Source: Parasedimentitalea marina
GTDB taxonomy: Bacteria; Pseudomonadota; Alphaproteobacteria; Rhodobacterales; Rhodobacteraceae
DNA length: 64,000 nucleotides
Direction of reading: 5' to 3'
Assembly: GCF_004006175.1 (NCBI RefSeq)
Contig: NZ_CP033220.1
Span: 99,294 to 163,293, forward strand
Part shown: piece by piece, positions 27,453-40,252 of the stretch
Layout of the letters: the number at the start of each line of letters is the position of its first letter
How positions within the stretch are numbered: position 1 is the stretch's first letter
Translations under genes and position numbers: made by a program
The notes under the pieces: generated by a model
The model's input: the letters and a program-made list of their open reading frames with translations, nothing else
Database searches by the model: none
Told to the model about the DNA's origin: nothing

Positions 27453-30400
27453 TCAGAAATCCAGCCGGACCCCGTGCTGGATTGATACTGCATCGCTGGC
27501 GGAGACCGAAAGCTGGGTCACCACCGCACCGCGATCATTGAAAAAGCGGCGTTCCCGGTGGAAATCGACACTTAACCGGTCGGTCTCGTCGATATGTTCA
27601 TAGTCGATCTCGAAGCTGTAGCCGACCCCGGTATGTGGATCGAAGACCGAGCGGCTGAAGGCAATTCCCAGACCGCAGTCCACACCGCTCTCATTCGATG
27701 AGCTTTCGCAGGCAAAGCGTGGCGCCAGTGCTGTCTGGATCTGGCGCGCGAATGGGTTGCCCCTCCGGGTTGGCGAGATTGGAAAACTCCAGCTCGGCAA
27801 AATGCGACCGCCAGTGGTATTGGGAATATCGATGCTCCCGGTGTCGGTCTGTCCCAGTTGGGTGGCCGTGACATCCGCATCCGAGGCCACCGCATAGGCC
27901 AGATCGATGCCTGCTCTGGGTCGCAGCATGAAAGTCTCAAACGCATGCTCGCCCGAGAGCGCCACGCCACCAAAGGCGGCCAGATAATCATAACTGCCCT
28001 CTGTCGAGATCACGGCTGGTGTCGCATCAAAGCTGAGCTTGTAGCGGTGATGCCCCAATGCGCCAGCGGCGTAGTAATCAATGAACAATCCTTCGCCCAG
28101 CTGATGCGCCCCGTAGATGCCGCCATTCACGCCCAGCCCGTTGATTGAGCCATCAGCCAGATCGGTTACATTGGTGCGGCTGACATAGCCGCCCCAGAAC
28201 CGGCCCTGCAAATGGGTTTCGGACAGCAGGCGCTCGCGCTGATGAGAGAACTGGAACAGAGCCTGGGTGCCGATATTCTCGGTGTGGGTGATACTGAACG
28301 CTCCGGCGAGGATCTCGCGGCTGCCAGTGTTGCAATCATAGACATCATAGCCAAAGGTGCCGTCGCTCTGGCCCGTGCCATCCTGGATATTGACCGATCC
28401 ATCGACATCCAGCGGTGCCACTGTTCCGCAGCCAAGACCGTCTTGGCCAGCCTGCAGGCGCGACAGGGCGCCTTTGGAAATGCCGCTGAAATAACGCTGC
28501 TGGGTCCGGATGGTTTCTTCGAGATCGTTTTCCAGAATTTCGCTCAGCGGTTCACGGATCTGATCAACCAGGTCATCAGCGATTGCCACCTGTGCCAGTG
28601 CCAAGGCAAAGCCGTCGAAATTGGTATCCGTGGAACTCACCGTCACAGTCGGCTGACAGCTGTGGGTGCCTTCAACAACCTCGTCATCGATTGCGGTGAT
28701 GGTGAGGGTCTGAGCGCTGCTGTAATTGCCCGCGCCAAAGGTCAGCGTTGCGGGGAGACGCTACATTGCGCATCACCGGCAAAGGCCAGTTGCACATCCT
28801 GTGTCGGCTGGCCCAGCAGAACAAAGGACATGGCAGCGGTATCAGTGCCATTTTCCGAAGCGGTCAGATCGTCATTGGTCACGGAGACCACGGCAAAATC
28901 GTCATCGGTGATCGTGCTGCTGCGGGTCAGGTCCGATGTGGTGGTCGACAGGGTAACGCCGGGTGCACCGGAGGTAACCGCAGTCAGGGTCAGGGTCAGG
29001 GTTTCACTGCCTTCGATCAGCCCGTCTTCCAGCACCGTCAATTCGATCGTGGCAGAGGTGTCGCCCGCCACAACCGTGACGCTGCCTGTGGGTGTCACGA
29101 AATCCGTGCCCGAGGTGGCGCTGCCGCCCAGACTGTAGCTGATCACGGTATCCTGAGACGAGCTCGGGCTCAGGCTCACGGTAAAGCCGACGCTATCGGT
29201 GCTGCCGCCATTGGCTTCGGCGCCGTTATCATTGGCACTCAGCGTGACCACGGCAGAGCATTGGGTCATTGGAATGTTATTGGCCAGCACATTGGGGTCG
29301 CCACCTCGATGACGAAACTGTCGTAGAACGCCGGGTTGGCGCTGAGGGAGGTATCTGCCAGCACACCGGTGCTGCCCACTTCGGTAGAGCCAAGCACAGC
29401 TGGGTTGGCGGGCAGTAACGAGGTCACGTCCAGACTGCCAGAGGACAGCCGGGCGGTGCTTGCCACGCCGGTGCTTGGGTAGCTGTAAGACACGCTGTAG
29501 TTGCCGGGCACGAGGGCAAACCACTGGTATTCTCCGGTCGAGCCATCGCGCAGGATATTAATGTTATTCGAGATCCCAACGCTGCTGTTGGAGCCGCTGG
29601 GGCCGGTGACGGTAATGCCGCCGCCGGACAGGATGCGGCCGTCATCCTCGCAGTAGAAGTAGCCCTGAGGGTCATAATCGGCCGAATCCACAATCCCGTC
29701 ACCATCGCGGTCGGCGGTGCTGCTTTCCAAATTGTCGGGAATGCCGTCGCCATCCGCATCAGGATCCGGATTGGGATCGGGTGTGCCGGTCAGGTCGGCG
29801 ATGACCTCGATCTCGTTGCTGACGAGGTTGCCGTTGCCGGTGCTGTCCTGGGCACTGCCTGCAGGCAGCGAGAGTGTCACGGTGCCATCATGATCTGGCG
29901 TTATTGTGACACTGTAGCTGGTGCCGCTGCCGGTGAGGTCTGAGGCGGTGCCATTGTCAATGATCAATGCGCTTGCGGCCAGTCCGGTCACCGCTTCGCC
30001 GAAGGTCAGATCAACGGTGAAGGGATCGCTCTGCGCATCTGTCGGGCCGCTCAGCGTGACTGTGGGTGCGTCAGTATTCTTGGTGGTGGTATCCGTGGCT
30101 GCGGTTCCAGCCTGGTTTGCGCTGTCGGTCAGAACCACCGAAAGTGTCAGCGTGCCATCGCCCAGCCCGGACAGGTCAATGCCGGTGATCTGATCCGTTG
30201 CGCTGGCAATGGTGCCACTGCCGGTGACATCGCTGCCGCCGCCGTCCGAGGAGATCGTATAGGCATAGCTGGTGCCGGTCTCGGCACTGGCGAAGGTGAA
30301 GCTGGCAGCACTCTCGTTGCTGTTGTTGACCGGATCCTGATCAAAGCTGGCACTATAGCCTGTGGGTGGGTTGAGATCATGGCTCAGCGTGGTGCTGATC

Positions 30401-33400
30401 TGAACCACCGGGTTTCCCGCCCCATCGGCGGCATCTGCCGTGACGGTCAAGCTGCCTTCGGCAAGGCTGCTGAGATCCAGCACCAGGCTCCAGGCATCGC
30501 TGGCCGCTGTGGTGCTGCCCGAAACCGTAGCCGAGGCGCTGTCGGTGACGGTAACGCTGACAGTCTCGCCATCGGGCACGCCGGAAGATGTGCCCGAAAT
30601 GGTGACTGTTGCACTTTCTGCGGCAGAGACAATATCGTCTCCGGCCAGCGGGCTGTCAAAGGCCAGAGAGGGCGTATTGGTATTCTTTGAGAAACTGGCG
30701 CTGACCTGCGGCGCCGAGGAGCCCGAGGCATCAGCAGCATCAGCGGTCACAGTGAGGGCGCCGTCGGCAAGGCTGCTGAGATCCAGCGCCAGGCTCCAGG
30801 CATCACTGGCCACTGTGGCGCTGCCCGAAACTGTGGCCGAGGCACTGTCGGTGACGGTGACGCTGACAGTCTCGCCATCTTCGATCTGTGTGGTACTGCC
30901 AGAGAAGGTGACTGCAGGGGCCTCGGCCGAATTGACCACGTCATCAGAGGCAATCGGGCTGTCCAGGCTCAGGCCCGGCACTTTCAGAGTGGCAGTTGCG
31001 GTGCCGGAGTTGCCAAGGGAAGAGGTGAGATCTCCGCTGGTGTTGACCAGGCTGCCAGTTGTCGCGGCGGTGACATCTGCAGAGACGGTACAGCTGGCAC
31101 CAATGGCTGTACTGCCGCCTGTGTAGCTGATGCTGGCGGCGCCTGCGGTTGCGGTCAATGTGCCGCCGGTGCAGGTGGTGCTGGCATTGGCGGGGCTGGC
31201 CACGGTCAACCCTGTGGGCAGGTTATCGGTGAAGTCCAGGCTACTGGCCTCCATCAAGGCAGCACTGTTGTCGATGGTGAAGGTCAGCGGGGTGCTGCCG
31301 CCCTGGGCGATGCTGTCATCGGAAAAGGCTTTTGCAAAGCCTGGGACCGGTGCAGCACTGACGCTTAAGGTGGCGGTTGCGGTGCCGGAATTGCCAAGGA
31401 AAGAGGTGAGATCCCCGCTGGTGTTGACCAGAGTTCCGCTGCTGGTGGCGCGCACATCTGCAGAGACAGTACAGCTGGCGGCAGCGGCACTGCCGCCTGT
31501 GTAGCTGATGCTGGCGGTGCCTGTGGTTGCGGTCAATGTGCCGCCGGTGCAGGTGGTGCTGGCATTGGCGGGGCTGGCCACGGTCAACCCTGCGGGCAGG
31601 TTATCGGTGAAATCCAGGCTGCTGGCCGCAACGCTGGCGGCACTGTTGTCCAGAGTGAAGGTGAGCGTGGAGACATCCCCCTGCACGATGGAAGAACTGG
31701 CAAAATCCTTGGAAAATCCAGGCGCTGGCTCAATGGTCAGCGTGGCGCTGGCAGCGCTAGCGGCGAATTCCCCATTTTCGGTCAGGGTGCTGGTGGCGCC
31801 AGGGTAGCCGCCCGTGGTGGCCCCAGCGGGAACGGCAACTGTCAGCACGATATTACAGCTGTCTCCGGGGGCCAGCGTGCCATCCTCCAGGAGGATTTCA
31901 CTGGTGCCGGACACGGTTGAGCCGGTGCCGCAAAGGTTACTGCCAGTGCCGCCAGTGACGCTAAACCCGGTGAGAGCCGCATCCAGATCATCGCTAAAGC
32001 GCAGGCCAGAGAGGGTGGTGCTGCCGTCATTGTTGGTGATTACATAGGTCAGCGTGGTGCTGCCGCCCGCGCCAAGAACGGGGTCAGAGAAGCTTTTGCT
32101 GAAGCTGGGCAATTCGAAGGAGGTGACCGTGAAAGCCGCAGAGACGGCAGGACCAGTGATCGCGAGACCGCTGGCAGTGCCGGTTACACCGCTGGTGGTG
32201 CCAGAATAGATGCTGGCACTGGCGCCGCCCGGGACTTGCTGGGTCACGCTGATGGTACAGCTGGCGCTGGCGGCCAGGGTGCCCCGAGAAACTGAGCGTT
32301 GAGGTTCCCGAGAGGAGCCGCCGCCGCAGGTGGAAATGATTGGCGTGTCGGTGGCCACCAGGCCAGAAAGCTGGGTATCCAGATTATCCGTAAAGGCCAG
32401 CGCGCTGAGCGCCTGTATGCTGCTGAGGTTGGTCAGCACATAATCCACGGTCACCGTGTCACCAGGAGCCAGGGTATCATCGCTATAGGATTTGCTCAGT
32501 TCTACCTGTGCAGAATTTACAGAAAAACTGGCGCCGACAGCAGGCAGGACCACCGCATTGCCATCCACTGTTGCGTTGATGCTGGAGGTGACGCTGCTGT
32601 AACTGCCATCCGCAGCTCCGACTGGCACCAGCAATGGCACATCAAAGCTGCAGCTGTCGCCCGCCGCAATGTCCAGGGACGCGAAAATACCAAAGGTGGT
32701 GCCCGAGGCTGTGCTTGACCCGCCGCAGAAACCGCCTGCGGGCATAGAGGTGGCGGCCAGACTACCTAAGGCGGAGGAGTAGCTTTCGGTAAAGACGGAG
32801 ACCGCATAAGCGAAGGTCGGATCCGGGTTGGTCAGCGTATAGGTTAGGGTGACGGCCTCGCCAGGCAGGGCCTCGGCAGGAGAGAAACTCTTGGTCAGTT
32901 GCAGCGGTTCTGCTGTGAGAATTTGCAGGTCATCGCTGGCGGCAGAGACCACCAGGGATTCACCGCCGGCCGTGCCGGTGAGCGTCGAGGTGGTATTGGT
33001 ATAGGTGCCATTGGTCAGGCTGCCCGGAAGCGTAACGGTCACATCGATTGTACAGCTGGCATCGGGGGCCAGAGAGCCGCCACTGTAGGTCAGGAGTGTA
33101 TCGCCAGCCGATAGCACCGGGCTGCCACCGCAGTTGTCGCTGTTGGTGCTGAAGGTCGCCCCCGCAAGAAAGCTGCTCAGATCATCGGTGAAGGTGAGGC
33201 CGGTGGCTGTACTGGGGGATTCTGGGGCACTGGTCAGGAGGAAGGTGAGCGTGGTGCTTTGACCCGCGCCAAGGACCGTCTCAGTGAATTCTTTGGCAAA
33301 GCTGAGATTGGCACCGCCCTCGATCTGTAGTGTATCGCTTGCGCCAGAGGCGATGACGGTATTGCCGCTCACCGTGGCTGTCACGTCCCCACTGGTCGAG

Positions 33401-35014
33401 ACATAGTCTGCCGGCGCCACATCACTGTCGATATCCAGCGTCACATTAAAGCTACAGCTGTCGCTGGCCGCCAGGGTCCCGGCGGTAAGCTCAACGCCAA
33501 AGACATCGTCGTCGATGAAGATCAACGCCACACTACTGCTCACCCCACAGGGATCGGTGCCGGGCACGGTATTGATCGAAATGCCCGTACTGCCCGTAAT
33601 CGCGGAAATATTGTCGATAAAGGTCATATCGCTGAGGATCTGGCCGGGATTGGGATTGCTGAGCTCATAGCGCAGAGTGACAGTGCCACTTGGCGCCACC
33701 GGATCATCGGTGAAGCTTTGCTGAAAACGGGGGTTGGGCATCAAGACCCAGAACCCGCAGCGTGGTGCTGGCGGTATCCCCAGTATACGGGGTGCTGCCA
33801 ATCAGTCCGGTCACTGCCGTGGTGGTATTGGTATGGGTCCCATCGGCAGCGCCTGCTGGCAGGTCGACTTCAATGGAAATGGTGCAGCTGGCCCCGTTGG
33901 CCGCCAGACTGCCGCCTGAGAAATCAAATGTGTCGGTGCCTGTCCCGACCACCGTGCCGCCGCAGGAATTGCTGTTGAGGCTTGCAAAGACGGTACCGGA
34001 TAGGAAGCTGGTATCCAGAAGATCACTGAAGGCAATGCTGGTGGCGCTGTCGTCACGGCTGGTATTGGTCAGGGTAAAGTCCAGTGTCACAGTCGATCCG
34101 GCATTCGCCTGGACGACATCAAAGGCCTTAATCAGGTCGATGCCATCGACCGGACCGGGGTTAACCGTTAGATCGGCCGAGGCGGTGTCCTGAGAAATGA
34201 GGGTGCTAAAGGCATCCCGAATGATGAGATCATTCTCCACATCATAGCTGTCCTGGGTCACGCCCTGAACCTGCACGGTGATGGTACAGGTGGTGGTGCC
34301 GCCAGTGGTGATTGTACCCCCGGTAAAGTCCAGTTCTCCCGCGTCGCGGTCAACCGTCAGGGTGCCTGTGCAACTGTTGGTGGTGGTTGTCGGGTCGGGG
34401 AACTGCAAACCAGCCGGCAGGGTTTCGGTGAAACTGGGCACGCGCCAATCTGAAATGCCGGGGCTGCCGGGCAAAACGATGTCAAAGGTATAGGTCAGTG
34501 TGCTGACGCTGCCGGGGTCGACTGCCGCAGGGCTAAAGGATTTGTTGTAGTTGCTGCCGCTGGCTGCGGTAACGGTCAGAATATCCGTGGCGCTGCCACT
34601 ATTCCCTTGATCAGAGGTCAGGTCACCGCTGGTAAAGGTATGGGCTGCCACTGTGGTGGAGGTGACAGGCAGCGTGATAACACAGCTTTGGCTGGCGCCC
34701 AGGCGTCCGGCGCTTAAAGACAGGCTGGCACTGCCGCTTGTGGCGGTGAATACGCCGTCGCAGCTGTTGCTCTGGCTACCGCTGGCAATGGTGACGCCGG
34801 TGGGCAGGGTGGCAGAAAAGGCCAGGGTTTCTGCTGGATTGCCTGCAATCTCGGTGATGGTGAATGTCAGAGATGAATTATTGCCTGCAGAGATCGAATC
34901 CGGAGAAAACAGGGCCGTGAAGCTGGGTGCGCCCTGGGCAAAGGCAACGCCAGGCAGCAGCAGAAACAGGAAGGCAGAGAAGTTGCGCAAAATACGCTGC
35001 AGAACAAGTGTCAT
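27453..35014 (-). CDS. giant autotransporter adhesin, about 2,520 residues (frameshifts)
   Basis: Signal peptide (FLFLLLPGVAFAQG) after ATG 35014, with GGGGA upstream. Passenger: about ten DUF11/DUF7933-like repeats, each opening with a motif such as SFSPAEALPGEAVTLTYTL and holding two or more cysteines; then about four bacterial Ig-like domains (GETVSVTVTDSASATVSG twice), a calcium-type DADGDGIPDNLES, DRDGDGIVDSADYD stretch, two Calx-beta domains and a helical linker (EETIRTQQRYFSGISKGALS). The last 270 residues (about 27453-28330) form an autotransporter barrel ending VSIQHGVRLDF. Run errors near 33718, 29294, 28757 and a compensating pair near 27738-27790 split it; each repair restores domain sequence. 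It is likely a type V-secreted surface adhesin. Homology to named adhesins cannot be judged here. Confidence 0.78.
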
Positions 35015-35216
35015 GATGTCCCCGAAAAATTCATCTTTTTAATTTTGGTGGTGTTTGACCAGAATGATCAGGCACCCAACTTATACGTTACAAAGAAGGT
35101 GCCGTCGCGGCAATGATTGGATTTTCAAATAGACACACTTTTGGTTAGTCTTTTAAAACTGTCTCAATTTGGCCTGCATTCTGGGTCGCCCGCACACCGG
35201 AGAGAGGAATCATCGC

Positions 35217-38200
35217 CTATTCTGGGCGCGGGTGTCGGGTGATCCGATAAAGCTGTCCCGCAGACAGAGGGCCTTTCAGTTGGGTTTGCACGCCATCGGG
35301 CCAGAGAATTTGCAAACCGGCGGCGTGTTGCGCGCCCGCCAAACCAAAATGAGCCCGCGGTGCATCAAAACTCATGAATCCGCCGCCCAATTGCAGCTCG
35401 CGCATCTGCGCGCTGCCATCTGCGTTCAGCAGGGTGATCCGGGCGCCAATACCCGCGCGGTTGCCGGTCAGATCCTCCAGCTCCACGACCAGTCTCGAGC
35501 CTTGGGCTGTGTTGCGAAACAGCGCCAGCGGTCCGTTGACCGGATGGGTCACCAAATCAAGATCTCCATCCCCATCCAGGTCGAACTGCGCCGCAGTCGC
35601 GGTCATCAGAAAATCCTCTAGCCCGGCCGCATCCGAGGCCTCGGCGAAACCACCCTCACCGTTGTTTTGAAAAACAGATTGGAAGGTGAAACCTCGTTGG
35701 GGACCCAGGTGCCATTGACGATATAGACGTCCTGCCAGCCATCCAGGTCAAAATCCGCCACTTTGGTATCCCAACTCCAGCCGCCGACTTCGAGGCCGCG
35801 CGTCGTCGCGGTATCGCCGTAAGATGCCCCTGCCATTCCAAGAGCACATTAGAGCGCAGGATCTGGCGGTGGCTGACGGCAATCTCTGCGGGCAGAGGCT
35901 GGCGGGTGGGTTTGAAATGTAAGTCGCAATAGGCCTGCGGCACCCATTGGTCTTTGGGAATCAGAGCACAGAGCGAGGGGTCGCGTCTTTGAATTGCCAA
36001 ATCCTTGATCAGCATCGCCTTGCACTCTGCCTGATAGCGCCCCGACATCTGCTGGCACCGCCCGGCATAAGAGGGATCAAAGCGGTTGCCGGATTTATAC
36101 CAGCGCTTGATCGCCATATTCGTTTCGCAGGTCGCTTTGGCTGCTGGATCCTGGATGGTGCTGCAATACTGATCCAGCGATTGCATCTTTAGCCGCTCAG
36201 AAACCCCGGAGGAGCGTCCGGCGATCTGCGCCAGGTAGAGCGCGGGGTAGCCTGTATTGAACAAGTCGGCGCTTTTACGGCCATCGTGGTGGTGGTGGTA
36301 TGGGGATCAGCCCCTCGGGTTCGGTGATCATGCTGAGCCCGCCCTTCCCGTCGCCCCGGTAAAATAGTCGGGGATGTCGAAGTCATTGCCGACGATCAGA
36401 TCACTCAGCCCGTCCTGGTCAAAATCGGTAAAGAGCAGCGACAGGGTTTCGCCGGGGAGGCCCGGCAGATCGGTGAACCGGGTGCCGTCCAGCTGGCCAT
36501 CAGGATTGAACAGCAACCGGTTGCGCGATTCCTCTCCGGGAATGCGGCGATACCACCCTGCAGCCCAGTTGCCCAATGCAAGATCCAAAAAACCATCGCG
36601 ATCCAGGTCCGCAAAACTCAGCGCCATGGCAAGGGGCGTTTGTGGGTTTCCAGCCACCCGGCGCAGGGCCTCAGGGTCAAAGTGCCCGGCATTATTGCGC
36701 CACCAGTAATTGCCGCGCAGATAGCTCGCCAGAAAGAGATCCTGCCAGCCATCATTGTCGATATCGACCAGCACGGCGTTAAAGATCGGCGCCCCCTCAA
36801 GCGGGGTCAGATCCAGTGGCAGGCGGCTGAAGTTTCCCGCCCCGTCATTGGTATAGAGATAAAGCCCCACTTCCGAGGAGGCCACCGCCAGATCCAGATC
36901 ACCGTCATTGTCGATGTCGCCGGTGGCCAGACTGCGCCCCTCCCAAAAGGGAGGCCACATGTCGCGCATGGAGAATTCCACCGGCTTATCAATCCCGAAG
37001 GTGGTAGCCTCGACCCGGGTGAACAGGGTGTCCGCAGGGGGGGACGGTGATGTCAAAGGTTGGGGGACGACTGTGATCGGGGGCGTATCTGCAGCCGCGG
37101 ATTGGGGCAGGGTGGCGGCCTGGGCTGCGCCAAAGAACACCCCCTGTGGAGCGGGTGCGCCGAGACCTGGCGCCAGATCCCCCTGCAGCAGGTGCTCCAG
37201 TGCCCGCTGGCTTTGCCAGCTGTGATAATAATGCGCAGATATTCCAGCCCCAAAGCCAAGAGTGGCGATCGCTGCGGCCATCAGCGTGGCGGCACGCCAG
37301 CCCAGCATTTGATTGATAATCATGGCAGAATAGACCGAGAAACTGCCCAGGGTGAAAAGTGCGGCCATGACATAACCATGGGCCAGCCCAGCGGCGAACA
37401 GGGCACCGCAAAGCACCACGTCAAACCCCATGGGCACCGGCAAAAAGAGGGCAATCAGGGTTAGCGCCGTCAAAGCCAGAATACCAAAGCCGAGATCGAC
37501 AACCAGGTCTTGGGGAAAGAGTGTGGCCACCAGGGCGCCAAGGAGACCAGCCAGCAGCATCATCGGCACCGTGAGGCGGATGATGTACCAAAGATGTGTA
37601 AGATAGGTCCGGGCGACCCCAAGGATGGCAGCGATAAAACTCTCGTCGGGCTGCACCGCGGCAAGCGCGGGACTGTTCCAGGCAGGAGACTGGGAGGTCC
37701 GTTTCGGCGGCTGCACCTCTGCTTGGATCTTCCCGCCGATGTCCTGTGAAGCGCCAAGTTGAACCTGCGGCAGCCAGCGGCACAGGAGCGGCACCGCGAC
37801 CAGAATTACAAACAGGCTGAGGCCAAGCTTGGTGACGGCCATATAAAAAGGCATCAGGGAGAACAACATCGACAGCACCACGACATTGAGTGTTGGCGAG
37901 GCCACCATGGCGGCCAATGCGGTCTCCGCGCGCATTCCCGCAGCATAGACCCCCCTGCCGATGGGTGCCGCGCAATTGGCGCAGACCCCCAGCGGCGCTC
38001 CAATCCCCAGCCCCAGCATGGCATTGGCAAAACCACCCTGAAAACTTTTGCGCGGCAGATAGGCCAACAGCGTCATGAATCCGGCAGCAAAGAGGATACC
38101 AAAAGTCATCCCCTGCTGGTTGGTGTGCAGCCAGTTGAGCGTTGAATAGAAAACACGTTGCCAGAGCACCATGTCGGCCTCCAGCGGGAACCATGCCTCA

Positions 38201-38351
38201 AAGCTCAAGGGGTCCTCAAGCTGAATGGCGCCCGACATGATGGCCTTTTCACTGAGGGCCGGATAGCGCGACCCGGTCCAAAATAAAAGGCCAGCGCGCC
38301 AAGGATCAGAAGGGCAAGGAAGACACGTTTAGGATAAGCAGAGATGATCAC
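35217..38351 (-). CDS. permease - FG-GAP - ASPIC/UnbV fusion protein (several frameshifts)
   Basis: About 1,045 residues. After an N-terminal membrane anchor (VFLALLILGALAFYFWTG after repair near 38279), residues up to about 390 form a DUF318/ArsP_1-type permease with GIGAPLGVCANCAAPIGRGV, ASPTLNVVVLSMLFSLMPF and many hydrophobic spans. Next come FG-GAP/VCBS blades (ATGDIDNDGDLDLAVASS, VDIDNDGWQDLFLASYLRGN, DFDQDGLSDLIVGND), a Cys-rich insert (CSTIQDPAAKATCE, CQQMSGRYQAECKAM), a further blade (VADFDLDGWQDVYIVNGTW) and a C-terminal ASPIC/UnbV domain (GNRAGIGARITLLNADG, LQILWPDG). Frames shift near 36340, 36290, 36270, 35835 and 35640. Start probably GTG 38351. Both parts are family-typical; the fusion is the odd feature. 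Function unknown. Confidence 0.7.
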
Positions 38352-38523
38352 TGAAGACAAAGCCTTTGCGGACGGGTAGCTGATGACTATGAGCGCGTTT
38401 TAAGCTTGGGCTTGTGCTCGCAGTCAGAATAGAGAGCTCGTGCCACTTTGGCCATCATGTCTTTGCCTGGAAACGGCTGAGGCTACCAGTCTTTCCCCGA
38501 GATCAGATCAACAGAGCAATGAC

Positions 38524-39981
38524 TTAGAATATGAAGTCACTCACATCGAGATCGGAGAGCTGCACATTTAGCAAGGTGATGCTATCGCCATTGCCCGCGT
38601 CAATGACCACATGAGCGCCTGACTGGGACATGTGATTGGCCGCAAGATCCGCGAAATTCAGGATCGTGGCCACCCCGCTCAAATCCAGTTGTTCCGCAGT
38701 ATCTGAAGCGTCAAAATCCGTCACCTGATCCGCACCAAAACCATCATGGAAAACAAAAACGTCCGCCCCCCCACCACCGGTGAGACTATCGGCCTGGGCG
38801 CCGCCGATCAGGGTATCCGCCCCGTCCCCGCCAAAGAGGGTATCAAAGCCGGCGCCGCCAATCAGAGTGTCATTGCCGCTGCCGCCATATAGCCGGTCTT
38901 CGTTCTGGGCCCCCTCCAGGCGGTCATTGCCGCTGCCGCCAGACAGGAGATCGTTGCCCCATTCCCCCATGAGCCGGTCAGCCTGGGCGCCGCCATAAAG
39001 CGTATCGTTGCCGGTGCCGCCAAACAGCTGGTCGAGGCCAACACCACCGTCCAACCAGTCGTCTCCTGCACCGCCCTCCAGGTGGTCCTCGTTCTGAGCT
39101 CCCTCCAGGCGGTCATTGCCATCGCCGCCAGAGAGGAAATCGTTGCCCCATTCCCCAGTTAAGTGGTCAGCCTGGGCGCCGCCATGAAGCGTATCATCGC
39201 CAATGCCGCCAAAGAGGGTATCAAAGCCGGCGCCGCCGAACAGGGTGTCATTGCCGCTGCCGCCATATAGCCGGTCTTCGTTCTGGGCCCCATCCAGCTG
39301 GTCATTGCCGCTGCCGCCAGAGAGGAGATCGTTGCCCCATTCGCCCATGAGCCGGTCCGACTGGGCGCCGCCGATCAGAGTATCGTTGCCAGTGCCGCCA
39401 AACAGCTGGTCGAGGCCAACACCACCGTCCAACCAGTCGTCTCCTGCACCGCCAAACAGGTGGTCCTCGTTCTGAGCCCCCCAAAGCGTGTCGTTGCCAT
39501 CGCCACCAGAGAGGAGATCGTTGCCCCATTCGCCCATGAGTTGGTCAGCCTGGGCGCCGCCATGAAGCGTATCATCGCCAATGCCACCAAAGAGGGTATC
39601 AAAGCCGGCGCCACCGAGCAGAGTGTCATCTCCAACGCCGCCATATAGCCGGTCTTCGTTCTGGGCCCCATCCAGGTGGTCATTGCCGCTGCCGCCAGAC
39701 AGGAGGTCGTTATCCCGGCCACCGGACAGGCTGTCGGCGCCGTCTTCACCAAAAAGATTATCATGCCCCGCGTCTCCCAGCAGCGTGTCATTGTCAGCGC
39801 CGCCAAAAATCGTATCGTTGCCGTCACCGCCCTGGATCAGGTCGTTATTGTAGATCAGTGCCTGGAGGCCCGGCTTGCTGCGGACAACAGGCAAGCCATT
39901 GGTGGCTATTGCCGCATCTGCAATGGCCACAACGAGAGGGCCACCGATCTCTCTGACGTCTCTGTCCAATCGGGTTTTCAT
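38524..39981 (-). CDS. RTX calcium-binding protein made of nested repeats
   Basis: 485 residues from ATG 39981 (MKTRLDRDVREIGG); the frame is open farther upstream but AGGA and family logic favour this start. After about 40 residues the protein is almost entirely nonapeptides of the GGxGxDxLx type, binding Ca2+ as a parallel beta roll. Nonapeptides are grouped in blocks of 7 (63 residues) and 14 (126 residues). It ends DVFVFHDGFGADQVTDFD, a linker, and [19 protein letters not shown], a type I secretion signal shared with the M10 protease at 57828. No catalytic domain is visible. Likely an extracellular matrix or surface-layer protein. No type I exporter genes are in the window. Confidence 0.85.
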   Translation of the reverse strand: MKTRLDRDVREIGGPLVVAIADAAIATNGLPVVRSKPGLQALIYNNDLIQGGDGNDTIFGGADNDTLLGDAGHDNLFGEDGADSLSGGRDNDLLSGGSGNDHLDGAQNEDRLYGGVGDDTLLGGAGFDTLFGGIGDDTLHGGAQADQLMGEWGNDLLSGGDGNDTLWGAQNEDHLFGGAGDDWLDGGVGLDQLFGGTGNDTLIGGAQSDRLMGEWGNDLLSGGSGNDQLDGAQNEDRLYGGSGNDTLFGGAGFDTLFGGIGDDTLHGGAQADHLTGEWGNDFLSGGDGNDRLEGAQNEDHLEGGAGDDWLDGGVGLDQLFGGTGNDTLYGGAQADRLMGEWGNDLLSGGSGNDRLEGAQNEDRLYGGSGNDTLIGGAGFDTLFGGDGADTLIGGAQADSLTGGGGADVFVFHDGFGADQVTDFDASDTAEQLDLSGVATILNFADLAANHMSQSGAHVVIDAGNGDSITLLNVQLSDLDVSDFIF

Positions 39982-40252
39982 CTTGAGGTCCTCGACAAAA
40001 GCGGGCGATAGTCGCCGGCACAGGTTCCGTTGCGATCCTGCCCTGTGCATTGCCGTGTTTTAGATGGCAGCAGCACTTACTGGGATGAGCTTGACCTCAT
40101 CTCCTTGCCGCCTTTGGGGGTGGCAGTCTCCGGTATGCCGGGGTTGCCACATTTTAGCCCAAAAGATTAAGCTTTGATTTAAGTCGACCGCGCTAAGGAT
40201 TTTTTTGCGGTAGCGTGCAATGTACTGGCCGCAAGAGACCCTTTTGGCGGAC

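Noticed and set aside
29921..31807. Plus-strand frames opposite the adhesin gene
   Set aside because: They mirror the Ala/Val/Ser-rich repeats of the autotransporter; no start signals or domains.
38620..39860. Regular 27-, 189- and 378-bp repeats resembling a repeat array or CRISPR
   Set aside because: The period codes continuously for RTX nonapeptides in one open frame; there are no unique spacers.
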